From assembly GCA_963768185.1 (NCBI GenBank), contig CAVYGS010000005.1:930001-994000 (forward strand): a DNA stretch of 64,000 bases, written 5' to 3'. The notes under the pieces were generated by a model. The model saw only the letters and a list, made by a program, of their open reading frames with translations. It had not been told where the DNA came from and did not search any database. This DNA is from Palsa-461 sp963768185. GTDB taxonomy: Bacteria > Actinomycetota > Acidimicrobiia > Acidimicrobiales > RAAP-2. How positions within the stretch are numbered: position 1 is the stretch's first letter; every line of letters starts with the position of its first letter. This document shows, piece after piece, positions 32,827 through 40,480 of this stretch. The position numbers were made by a program, and so were the translations under genes.

Positions 32827-34128
32827 ATGACCAAGACGTGCACACCCACGGAGGCAGCCGCACTCGTCCGGCCACGCGACAAGATCGCGTTTGGGCTCGG
32901 ACCAGGCAACCCGGACGCATTCTTGACTGCCCTTGGAGAGCGCGACGACTGGGAGGACCTGGTCCTCGGCGGCGCTTTGTTGCTCGGGTACTACACGGTC
33001 CTCACCAAACCCGGCGTGTCGTACCGCTCGGGGTTCTTCGGGCCAGCCGAACGCATCTTGTTGGCCGAGGGCCACGCAATAGAACACGTCCCCAGCGGGT
33101 TCCGACAGTTCGCCCCGGTACTCGCCCGATTCGCACCCCGGATCATGACGGCGCAAGCAGCACCGCCCGACTCTGAGGGCCGAGTCAACCTGTCCTTGCA
33201 CCTGGGAGCCACCCGAGACGAACTGATCCGGGCCGGCAATGATCCCGACCGTGTGCTCCTGGTCGAGGTCAATCCCCACCTACCTCGGACCCGCAGCCTC
33301 CCGCCGCGGTTCGACAACACGCTTCCCGTCGAGTTGATCGACGTGCTGGTCGAAGCCAACGGTGAGCCTTACGCCCTGGAAGACCCAGTGCCGACAGACG
33401 AGGACATGGCGATCGCCGCCTACGCGCTCGGGTTCATCACCGACGAGAGCACCCTGCAAACGGGAATCGGTGCCATACCCAGCATGGTTGCAACCTCGTT
33501 GGCCAGCGGGGCCGGCGGCGGCTACGGCGTGCACTCCGAAATGTTCACCACCGGTCTCATGCGCCTCCACCAGGCAGGCAAGGTGACCAATAGTGCAAAG
33601 GGGATGTTCGACGGCGTGTCAGTGACGACGTTCGCCCTCGGAACCTCTGGCCTCTACCGCTGGCTCAATGAGAACGCGGAGGTTGCCTTTTTGCCAGTCG
33701 ATGTCGTGAACGACCCAAGTGTCATCGGAGCAAACCGCAAGCTGGTGTCGATAAACGGCGCCATTTGTATCGACCTCTACGGTCAGGTGGTCGCGGACAA
33801 CATCGACGGCAGGCAGATCTCCGGCGTCGGTGGCCATGAGGACTTCGTCGCTGGTGCCGATCTCCATGTCGACTCACACTCATTGATCTGCTTGCACTCC
33901 ACAGCGACGGTCGGAGGGCTCGAGCGCTCGCGCATCGTGCCCTTGTTGCCGGACGGGTCGGTCGTCTCCACGCCACGTCATCACACGGGTGTGGTCGTCA
34001 CCGAATACGGGACGGCCGAGCTGACTGGACTCACCGTCCGCGAGCGTGCGCGGACGTTGGCGGACATCGCGCATCCGGATTTCCGGGCCGAACTGCATGC
34101 GGTGGCGGACACCCTGGGCCGAAAATGA
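32827..34128 (+). CDS. acetyl-CoA hydrolase/transferase family (4-hydroxybutyrate CoA-transferase-like)
   Basis: A 433-residue class I CoA-transferase. The catalytic Glu lies in Y-G-V-H-S-E-M-F-T-T-G, and the family motifs G-I-G-A-I-P, S-I-N-G-A-I-C-I-D-L-Y-G-Q and G-V-G-G-H-E-D-F-V-A-G are clear. The late T-E-Y-G-T-A-E-L-T-G block is diagnostic of the 4-hydroxybutyrate/acetyl-CoA hydrolase group. It transfers CoA between acetyl-CoA and a carboxylic acid or hydrolyses acyl-CoA. Neighbours do not indicate the acid. Confidence 0.9.
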   Translation: MTKTCTPTEAAALVRPRDKIAFGLGPGNPDAFLTALGERDDWEDLVLGGALLLGYYTVLTKPGVSYRSGFFGPAERILLAEGHAIEHVPSGFRQFAPVLARFAPRIMTAQAAPPDSEGRVNLSLHLGATRDELIRAGNDPDRVLLVEVNPHLPRTRSLPPRFDNTLPVELIDVLVEANGEPYALEDPVPTDEDMAIAAYALGFITDESTLQTGIGAIPSMVATSLASGAGGGYGVHSEMFTTGLMRLHQAGKVTNSAKGMFDGVSVTTFALGTSGLYRWLNENAEVAFLPVDVVNDPSVIGANRKLVSINGAICIDLYGQVVADNIDGRQISGVGGHEDFVAGADLHVDSHSLICLHSTATVGGLERSRIVPLLPDGSVVSTPRHHTGVVVTEYGTAELTGLTVRERARTLADIAHPDFRAELHAVADTLGRK

Positions 34129-34254
34129 GCGTCTCGCTCGCCGAACAATTCGTGTGCTGCACCACCCAGATCGGAGATCGCTGTGTCTCGACCCGGCGCA
34201 TCGGTTTGGCCCACCGACCGCCCACTTCTACGGTGCGCAAGGAGGAGACACTGA

Positions 34255-34744
34255 ATGGCCGTGACGTGCGTGTGCTGTTCAAGGTCGGTTGATTGGTGGG
34301 TCAGACTTCGCTCGCACCCCGATCTGCCGATCTGCCACGACTGCCTTGGCGGGCTGGATGGGCAGCGAGCCGGCCAGCGACAGCTCATGACGGGCCAGTG
34401 GCTGGTCATGGGGTTCGAGCCAAATTTTCAAGGTCGCTGATGTGGCTCGATCAGTCGCCTGGTTCGACCGTGCAGGCTTCGAGACCTCGTTCCACGACGA
34501 CACCTATGCCTTCGCTCACCGAGATGAAGACCTCACGATCCACCTTGCACAAGCTGACGGCGACGAATCGCCCGGTCACGGTGCTCTCTACATCCACTGC
34601 CAGGACGCCGATCGGGTAGCTGAGGAATGGAGGCAGGCCGGGATTGAAGTGGATGGTCCTAGGGATGAGGACTACGGCAAGCGGGAGGGCGCGATCACCG
34701 ACCCCGACGGAAACGTGATTCGCTTCGGGGGCCCAATCCGCTGA
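34255..34744 (+). pseudogene. VOC family protein with N-terminal CxxC segment, frameshifted
   Basis: Two abutting frames form one gene. The first (ATG 34255, AAGGAGGAG upstream) has C-V-C-C ... C-H-D-C, a small zinc-ribbon-like N-terminus, then W-L-V-M-G-F-E-P and stops at 34440. The second frame carries on as I-F-K-V-A-D-V-A-R-S-V-A-W-F-D-R-A-G-F and a full glyoxalase/bleomycin-resistance fold ending D-P-D-G-N-V-I-R-F-G-G. Removing one A from the AAA at 34422-34424 restores a single protein of about 162 residues. The homopolymer position makes a sequencing error likely. Confidence 0.78.
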
Positions 34745-34864
34745 GGCGTTGGCGGGCCTACGGCCCAATCTGGCGCCGCGCCGATGAATATGCGGACCCC
34801 AGTCCGTCAGCGTTTCAGAGCATGCTCGTCGACGGGGCGCGGTAGGACACTTGGAGGTGGTCAG

Positions 34865-35494
34865 ATGATCGCAATGCCAGACGTAGTAGCGGCAGAGGAA
34901 TGGCAGAAGGCACGGGACGAGTTGCTTGTCGCCGAGAAGGAAGCCACCCGTCGCCAGGATGCCATAGCCGCCCAGCGGCGGCGTCTGCCGATGGTCCGCT
35001 TCGACAACGAGAAGTACGAGTTCGCCACTCCGGACGGCCCCAGGCGGCTCCTTGACCTGTTCGAGGGTCGTCAACAGCTGGCCATCTACCAGTTCATGGA
35101 CCGGGGCCCGGATGCCTTCTGCCCGGGATGCACCCACTTCACGAGGAACGTCACCGATCTGGCGACGCTCTCCGAGTGTGGGGTGAGCTGGCGGACGATC
35201 TCCAACATGCCCCTCGCTCAGATGGACGGCTACTGGTCAGCTCACGGTTGGTCGGCCCCGTACGCGTCGTCGCATGGGACGACCTTCGCCGATGATTGCG
35301 GCGCTGGCGATGGCTTCATGTTGACCATGTTCTTCACCGACGGAGAGCATGCCTACCGCACGTATAACGCGACGGCCCGGGGGGTGGATCGGGTGCTGTT
35401 CGTCAACAACCTTCTTGATCTCGCCCCTTATGGCCGCCAGGAAGACTGGGAGGACTCCCCTCCAGGCTGGCCGCAGCACCCGACATACGGCTAA
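34865..35494 (+). CDS. DUF899 family thioredoxin-like protein
   Basis: A 209-residue protein with the DUF899 pattern: E-W-Q-K-A-R-D-E-L-L-V-A-E-K-E, L-P-M-V-R, then a thioredoxin-like core with C-P-G-C-T-H-F and a late R-G-V-D-R and L-L-D-L-A-P-Y-G-R-Q-E-D-W block. Function is not established; a redox role is suggested by the C-x-x-C in a thioredoxin-like fold. GGAGG precedes the ATG at 34865. Confidence 0.85.
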   Translation: MIAMPDVVAAEEWQKARDELLVAEKEATRRQDAIAAQRRRLPMVRFDNEKYEFATPDGPRRLLDLFEGRQQLAIYQFMDRGPDAFCPGCTHFTRNVTDLATLSECGVSWRTISNMPLAQMDGYWSAHGWSAPYASSHGTTFADDCGAGDGFMLTMFFTDGEHAYRTYNATARGVDRVLFVNNLLDLAPYGRQEDWEDSPPGWPQHPTYG

Positions 35495-35578
35495 CCGGTG
35501 CGACGCGTACGGTACCCGTGAATCAGCGGTCACGGATCCGGCGAACGGTGGCAATCCCGAGCGGCGATGGACCTGCCC

Positions 35579-36238
35579 TTATGGGGCATCCTCTCGCGGC
35601 GCGGTGAGTGGTTGGCCGCCGCCCAGTCGATAAAGGTCTCTCAGCATGCAGATCTGCGTCCCGTGATGGCTGATCTCGTTGAGCATCGAGGCGACGATGT
35701 GATGGCCCATCGCTGGGGGTCCGGCTCCCCAGAACCGGGTCTTCTGCTCTAGCTGGTCATCGGTGGCCACCTCGAGCGCCGAGCGCAACCCTCGCCAGCC
35801 CGACTGGAAGGTCTCAACGGCTTCGGAGGCAGCGGTAAACCTTGGGTGGTCGGCGATGTAAGGCGACGTCCAGCCACTCTCAGGGGTTTTGGTGCCTCCG
35901 AGGAAGTCCAACTGTGCTGTGCGGCCGGGCATGGAGCCGCAGTGCCACATGAGCCAGGCGATCGTGGTGATGGGCTCCACGGCCTTGCCTGGGTCAGAGG
36001 CAGTGGCGAGCGCACCGTCGAAGTCGGCCACCCAGTCGCCAGACCCGAATGGTGTCGGCGTGCGGCAATCTTCGCGACGGCGGACGCTCCATGTTCCCGG
36101 GAACGGCTCCCAGAAGAACTCTCCGTCGGTGAGGTCGGTCCAAGCCCATCGCAGCGTGAACATCTCGATCAGGAACATCGTCGTCAGCGCCGTGTCGGCA
36201 CGTTTGCCAGCCACCAACCGAGCATAAGTCGCGATCAC
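35579..36238 (-). CDS. DinB family protein
   Basis: A 219-residue DinB/YfiT-like four-helix bundle protein. W-L-M-W-H-C-G-S and the later L-N-E-I-S-H-H-G-T-Q-I place three His residues where the family binds a divalent metal. An N-terminal R-W-A-W-T-D-L-T-D-G-E-F-F-W-E-P segment is also typical. Members act as thiol-dependent S-transferases (mycothiol or bacillithiol linked); the substrate is unknown. It is convergent with the DUF899 gene. Confidence 0.85.
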   Translation of the reverse strand: MIATYARLVAGKRADTALTTMFLIEMFTLRWAWTDLTDGEFFWEPFPGTWSVRRREDCRTPTPFGSGDWVADFDGALATASDPGKAVEPITTIAWLMWHCGSMPGRTAQLDFLGGTKTPESGWTSPYIADHPRFTAASEAVETFQSGWRGLRSALEVATDDQLEQKTRFWGAGPPAMGHHIVASMLNEISHHGTQICMLRDLYRLGGGQPLTAPREDAP

Positions 36239-36256
36239 CTAATGGTCCCCTACGAC

Positions 36257-36307
36257 ACATTTGCTGCGGTCGCCCACGAGCTCCACGTGCAGCGGACCTG
36301 GCGGGCG
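36257..36307 (+). pseudogene. transposase C-terminal relic (same family as the copy at 50.5-52.1 kb)
   Basis: A 17-codon stretch reads T-F-A-A-V-A-H-E-L-H-V-Q-R-T-W-R-A, and the transposase at 50.5-52.1 kb has T-F-A-V-V-A-H-N-F-H-V-Q-R-T-W-R-A near its C-terminus (51.9 kb). This is therefore the scar of another copy of the element, immediately upstream of the dinB start. The rest of the 338-bp gap 36239-36576 shows no gene I can support. Confidence 0.7.
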
Positions 36308-36576
36308 GGCCCTGACGCGAGCGGAGCAGCGTCCATGCGGCGGTACCAGCACGCGGGTTTGTCGAACGGTCAGGGGGCGGGGCGTAGGTGGAGCCCAACG
36401 TTGCGGTTCGGCGGACCGGTCGAGATGGCAAAAATACCCTTGGGTGACCGCAAGCCAGCGATGCAGAGGCGATCTCGCAGAAGATCAAGGCTGAGTTCGA
36501 AGGGTCTTGAGGACGACCATGGGATATCAGATCCGCGTTCGAGGCGGGGCCGGGCAAGCACCTCGCTGGGCTGAAG

Positions 36577-37101
36577 TTAGAACCTAAAGCGAGTCAGCCC
36601 GCCCGGCTCGGTGCCCAGTACCACGGTCACCGAATTCGCCTTGATGCGATAGGCGTTCCACGGCGGAGGTCCCTGCGAGGGCGCGTTGAACGGGGCAGTG
36701 ATACCGACCCCGGTCGCGTCGAGTTCGGCTGGCCAACCCTGGTCGGCCCAGGCCTTGGCAAGGCGCGTCAGTGTGGCCGGGTCGGTCTCGCGCGCTGCCT
36801 CACCCTCGGCCACGACGTCTGCATCGCGTATCGACACCGCGATCGAGCAGCGCGGGTCGCGGGCGACGTTGCGGCTCTTCCGGGTAGCCGATCCCGTCTG
36901 GAACCAGAAGCTCCCGTCCAGCCAGAGGGCGCCGACTGCAGTCACGTGCGGGCTCCCGTCCTCGTTCACCGTCGAGAGCCACGTCGTACGAGCGTTGTGG
37001 GCATCTGGAGCCGGCGGCGATCCGGCATCGAGCTTCTCGACGACGTTCGCCCAGTTCACTGGGGGTAACCCGTCCGTCGCACCCAAGTTGATGATGTCCA
37101 T
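36577..37101 (-). CDS. pyridoxamine 5'-phosphate oxidase-like (split-barrel flavin) protein
   Basis: A 174-residue split beta-barrel protein. T-T-W-L-S-T-V-N-E-D-G-S-P-H-V-T-A-V-G opens the flavin-binding barrel, F-W-F-Q-T-G-S-A-T-R-K-S-R-N is the phosphate-contacting strand, and P-R-C-S-I-A-V follows. Proteins of this group bind FMN or F420, and in actinobacteria F420 is common. The ATG at 37101 has AAGGGAG upstream. The native substrate is unknown. Confidence 0.85.
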   Translation of the reverse strand: MDIINLGATDGLPPVNWANVVEKLDAGSPPAPDAHNARTTWLSTVNEDGSPHVTAVGALWLDGSFWFQTGSATRKSRNVARDPRCSIAVSIRDADVVAEGEAARETDPATLTRLAKAWADQGWPAELDATGVGITAPFNAPSQGPPPWNAYRIKANSVTVVLGTEPGGLTRFRF

Positions 37102-37435
37102 TACGTCTCCCTTCTGGTAGTCCGACGACATTTCTCAGAGTCCTGTCGTCCATCAGACGTCTACCGATCGGCAGAGTCATCGCGAATGGCCGAGGTGTAC
37201 TTATGTTGCTCGAGCCTTTGGCAGCGGTCCGCCCCCGGTTCAGGACCGGTCGTAGCGTGCCAGCAGGAGCACCAGCACCGATCCGATTAGTTTCCCGCAG
37301 CCGGTCGAGAGGGCTAGTGCGGAGTGACCTGCGTCAGCGAAGACATCGTCGCCGTTTTCGCGCCAGTAGTTGGGGACCCAACGCTCGACATGGCCGCCGA
37401 CCGCGGCCTCTTCGCGACGGGCAGGGGCCCGTCCG

Positions 37436-37627
37436 TCATGGCAAGGCCGCGCGCAAGGACGCGAAGTACGCGCGCAGATCGAAGCTCAGGTTGCCGCCGG
37501 GCCTGTGAAAGACGTAGTCCTCACTGAAGTAGGCGCGTAGCGCGACGTCGTCCTCACGAGCGATCGCTTCGTGACCGACGCGGATCAGATCGCAGGCCAG
37601 CGGACTGTCAGAGATGAATCCTGGCAT
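37436..37627 (-). CDS. truncated SnoaL/NTF2-like protein
   Basis: Only 63 residues long. D-L-I-R-V-G-H-E-A-I-A-R-E-D-D-V-A-L-R-A-Y-F-S-E-D-Y-V-F is the N-terminal half of an NTF2-like domain and L-R-A-Y-F-A-S-L-R-A-A-L follows, but the beta-sheet half is missing. No frame downstream continues it, so it looks truncated, not just frameshifted. A strong AAGGAGG site precedes the ATG. The start lies inside the last 20 bases of the marR gene upstream on the same strand. Confidence 0.6.
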   Translation of the reverse strand: MPGFISDSPLACDLIRVGHEAIAREDDVALRAYFSEDYVFHRPGGNLSFDLRAYFASLRAALP

Positions 37628-38150
37628 TGGAACCTCCTTGGACACCTTCTCTACGCGGCGGCTCCACGTCGAGGAGGTCGATTCCCCGTCGCCGAGCATC
37701 GGTGACAACGACGAGGCTTGCGGTTGAAGACAGACGGGCTCGTTGCACGGAGTTCAGGTCCGCCACGAGGATTTCGATCTCGGCCTCAAAGGCAGCCGCG
37801 GCCCGGTCGACGAGCTCCCGCCCGGTAGCGGTGAGGGCGACGTGCACCCTACGACGGTCAAGGGTGGAGGCGGCCCGTTTCACGAGGCCTCGCTCCTGAG
37901 CTCGGTCGACCAGGCCGGTGACGCTTGATTTGTCGAGCTGGAGGAATTTCGCCAACTCCATGATGGTCGGCGACCTGTCCCGGAGGATTCCGAGCAACCG
38001 AGCTTGCACGATCGACAAATCGCACGCGGCGGCAATCCGTCCGAGCGTTCCCTGCACGGCAAAGCTCAGCTGAGCCAGCGCGTCCACCAATCCCAGATCT
38101 CCCTCGCCCGGCAGAGGAGTCAGGACTGGGCGGCGGACCATCGAGGGCAC
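37608..38150 (-). CDS. MarR family transcriptional regulator
   Basis: A 180-residue winged-helix protein with I-M-E-L-A-K-F-L-Q-L-D-K-S-S-V-T-G-L-V-D-R as recognition region and the wing R-R-R-V-H-V-A-L-T-A-T-G-R. It is divergent from the zinc-less medium-chain reductase gene and overlaps the truncated SnoaL gene at its 3' end. It probably represses the reductase through the sites between the two genes. Confidence 0.9.
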   Translation of the reverse strand: MPSMVRRPVLTPLPGEGDLGLVDALAQLSFAVQGTLGRIAAACDLSIVQARLLGILRDRSPTIMELAKFLQLDKSSVTGLVDRAQERGLVKRAASTLDRRRVHVALTATGRELVDRAAAAFEAEIEILVADLNSVQRARLSSTASLVVVTDARRRGIDLLDVEPPRREGVQGGSNARIHL

Positions 38151-38171
38151 CCCGCCACTCTACGTGAATAT

Positions 38172-38210
38172 AGGTGGCGCTACCAACTATAATAGATGGG
38201 GACGCCAACT
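38172..38210 (+). promoter_or_regulatory. promoter with MarR operator-like sites
   Basis: TATAAT at 38188-38193 is a perfect -10 box for rightward transcription of the reductase gene. Overlapping it, GGTGGCGCTACC (38173-38184) is a near-perfect dyad followed by AACTATA, and a related GACGCCAACTA follows at 38201. The CCAACTA element occurs in both. It resembles the CAAC arms seen at the other MarR locus at 10.85 kb. Operator function is inferred. Confidence 0.5.
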
Positions 38211-38252
38211 ACTCCTGCCACTGTCGGGAGCCGGACAAGGAGACCAAGCCGA

Positions 38253-39218
38253 ATGACCATGCACGCCGCCGTGGTTCGATCCTTCGAGCATCCTCCCCGC
38301 TACGAGACCTACGACACGCCCGAACCCAAAGGCGCCGATGAGGCGCTCGTCGATGTCCTGGCTGTAGGGCTACACCCCCGGGTCCGCACCGGCGCGTCTG
38401 GCCGGCATTACACCAGTACCGGGACGCTGCCCATGATCCCCGGCATCGACGGGATCGGTCGCTTCCCGGACGGCCAGCGGATCTACTTCGTCTGCCGCGA
38501 TGACACCTGGGGCTCGATGGCCGAGAAGGCAGTCGTCGACCGACGACAAATTATCCCATTGCCCGAGGCCGTCGATGTGGCCAAAGTCGCGGCGGCAATG
38601 AACCCGGCCATGTCCGCCTGGGTGGCACTGCGCCGCCGGGTTGCCCTCCAGACCGGCCAATCGGTTCTGGTGCTTGGAGCCACCGGCAACGCCGGAGGGA
38701 TGGCGGTGCAGGTCGCCAAACGGTTGGGCGCTGGCTGGGTCGTCGGCGCAGGGCGGAACACTGAAAGGCTCGCCGAGCTCCCCGCTCTCGGAGCCGACGA
38801 CGTCGTCGCTCTCGCAGACGACCCCGACGTTACGGCCGAGCGCCTGGCGAGCGCGGCCTCCGACGTGGACGTCGTGATCGACTATCTGTGGGGTGGACCA
38901 GCCACTATCGCCATCATGGCCCTTCTCACGGCCCGCGCTGATCGCAGCCGGGCCATGGACTGGATACAGATCGGTGCCATCGCCGGCCCCACCATCGAGC
39001 TGCCGTCAGTGGCACTCCGATCGGCCAACCTCCGGCTCCAGGGCACCGGGCAGGGTGCCGTATCGCCCGATGTATATCTGGCCGAACTGCCCTCGCTCGT
39101 GGAAGAGATCGACGCCGGAACCATTGAGGTCAAGACCCACGAAGTGCCACTCACCGACGTTGAAGCAATCTGGCACACCGCAGAGGTGCCCGGCGTGCGC
39201 ACCGTCGTCATCCCCTAA
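38253..39218 (+). CDS. medium-chain dehydrogenase/reductase (quinone oxidoreductase-like)
   Basis: A 321-residue NADPH-dependent MDR protein. G-I-D-G-I-G-R-F and the cofactor motif V-L-V-L-G-A-T-G-N-A-G-G-M-A-V-Q-V-A are typical of quinone reductase/acryloyl-CoA-type MDRs, and no Cys/His zinc site is seen. It would reduce quinones or enones. AAGGAG lies 10 bp before the ATG at 38253. It is divergent from, and likely controlled by, the MarR protein at 37.6-38.15 kb. Confidence 0.88.
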   Translation: MTMHAAVVRSFEHPPRYETYDTPEPKGADEALVDVLAVGLHPRVRTGASGRHYTSTGTLPMIPGIDGIGRFPDGQRIYFVCRDDTWGSMAEKAVVDRRQIIPLPEAVDVAKVAAAMNPAMSAWVALRRRVALQTGQSVLVLGATGNAGGMAVQVAKRLGAGWVVGAGRNTERLAELPALGADDVVALADDPDVTAERLASAASDVDVVIDYLWGGPATIAIMALLTARADRSRAMDWIQIGAIAGPTIELPSVALRSANLRLQGTGQGAVSPDVYLAELPSLVEEIDAGTIEVKTHEVPLTDVEAIWHTAEVPGVRTVVIP

Positions 39219-39415
39219 AGTCTGTCGCCGCTTCGAATGGCAACTGGAAGGGACGTCTCGTCTCGACTTCGCACAGCCTCGACGGAGGGTGTCAGTCAGG
39301 ACCTCGTAGGAGATGGTTGGTGGCCGACCAGCTTGCTCGGGCTTGCCACTAGACCGTCGAATGACTTCTTGGCCGTTGGCGTCTTCCGGGGAGCACGGCG
39401 ATGTCCTTCCCACCT

Positions 39416-39889
39416 CTACATGAGGCGCTGACGACTAGGTGGGTTGAAGCTCTTGTGAACTATCTCGAGATGGTTGCCGTCGAAGTCACCGAAGTTGGCT
39501 GCGTAGTAGCTCGGCCCGAAGTACACGCGTATCGCTGGCTCGCCCTCGCTCGTTCCGCCCGCCTCAATCGCCGCGGCGTACGCGGCGTTGACCTCGGCCT
39601 CATCGTCTGCAACAAACCCTACGTACAGTCCGGTTTCACCGGGTTGGCGCTGGCGTAGCCAGATACTGGAGCCGACTGCGACGCCGGAACCGTAGGCGCC
39701 GTCGGCCAATCCGTAGAGATCAGGAACTCCCGGGGGTCCGGTGGAGGCGTCGTAGCTCCCGAGTTCTCTCCACCCCAAGGGCTCTAGGGCCGCCGCATAG
39801 AAAGCCAAGGAGCGCGGCACGTTATTTACCGAGATGTAAATGTGGTCAAGCACTGGCCTTCGACGACTCCTCAGCACTCGGGTGGACAT
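39416..39889 (-). CDS. VOC (glyoxalase/bleomycin resistance) family protein
   Basis: A 157-residue protein with two beta-alpha-beta-beta-beta units: L-D-H-I-Y-I-S-V-N-N-V-P-R-S-L-A-F-Y begins the first, G-L-Y-V-G-F-V-A-D-D the second, and G-N-H-L-E-I-V ends it. H and E at these places are usual metal ligands of glyoxalase I-like enzymes. The ATG at 39889 is chosen, but the start is uncertain because a GTG lies closer to the fold. Function is unknown. Confidence 0.85.
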   Translation of the reverse strand: MSTRVLRSRRRPVLDHIYISVNNVPRSLAFYAAALEPLGWRELGSYDASTGPPGVPDLYGLADGAYGSGVAVGSSIWLRQRQPGETGLYVGFVADDEAEVNAAYAAAIEAGGTSEGEPAIRVYFGPSYYAANFGDFDGNHLEIVHKSFNPPSRQRLM

Positions 39890-39970
39890 CACTTTGAGGT
39901 CTCGCACCAGAAAGAATCCTGGGCACCGACGCGGACCGGCGAGGTGCAGGCGGATCAATCCGGGCGACGG

Positions 39971-40381
39971 TCAGACCGCGCTCTCGTGGCCGGCGTTCGG
40001 GCTCATCACTCGGGACTTGAGATCCTGGAATTCCTCCTCGGAGATCACGCCCTCGCGTCTCAGCTCGGCCAGGCGGGAAAGATCGTCGACCACCGAGCGA
40101 CCGCCGACTGCCGCGTTTCGGTAGAAACGGTTCAAATCCTGGCGATCCTGAATCTGATGGGCGCGCATCTTGTTCCCGCGGAAGATGAAGTAGGCGAGAA
40201 TGCCGATCAGCGGCAGCACGATGACGAACAGGACCCAGGCAGCTTTTGCCCAGCCCTTGAGGTCGTGGCTCCGGAAGATGTCGATGAACACCGAGATCAT
40301 CAGCCAGATCTCGACGAAGAAAAGGAAGAACCATAGGATCGAGTACACCACCTGGCCCGTTCCGAAGACCGTTGCGATCAT
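39971..40381 (-). CDS. small membrane protein with PLDc_N-like helices and SHOCT domain
   Basis: A 136-residue protein with two transmembrane helices in the first 65 residues (I-L-W-F-F-L-F-F-V-E-I-W-L-M-I and W-V-L-F-V-I-V-L-P-L-I-G-I-L-A-Y-F-I-F) and a C-terminal SHOCT motif: D-D-L-S-R-L-A-E-L-R-R-E-G-V-I-S-E-E-E-F. GAGGAG precedes the ATG at 40381. Proteins of this layout are common in actinobacteria and their role is not established. Confidence 0.85.
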   Translation of the reverse strand: MIATVFGTGQVVYSILWFFLFFVEIWLMISVFIDIFRSHDLKGWAKAAWVLFVIVLPLIGILAYFIFRGNKMRAHQIQDRQDLNRFYRNAAVGGRSVVDDLSRLAELRREGVISEEEFQDLKSRVMSPNAGHESAV

Positions 40382-40480
40382 CGCTCCTCCTCTGGTCGTG
40401 GTGCGATGAGGCCGAAAATAACGCACACCGGCGACCGAGACTGTTGGCTGCGCTTGGTCCGATCCAACAGGCGCGTAGCT

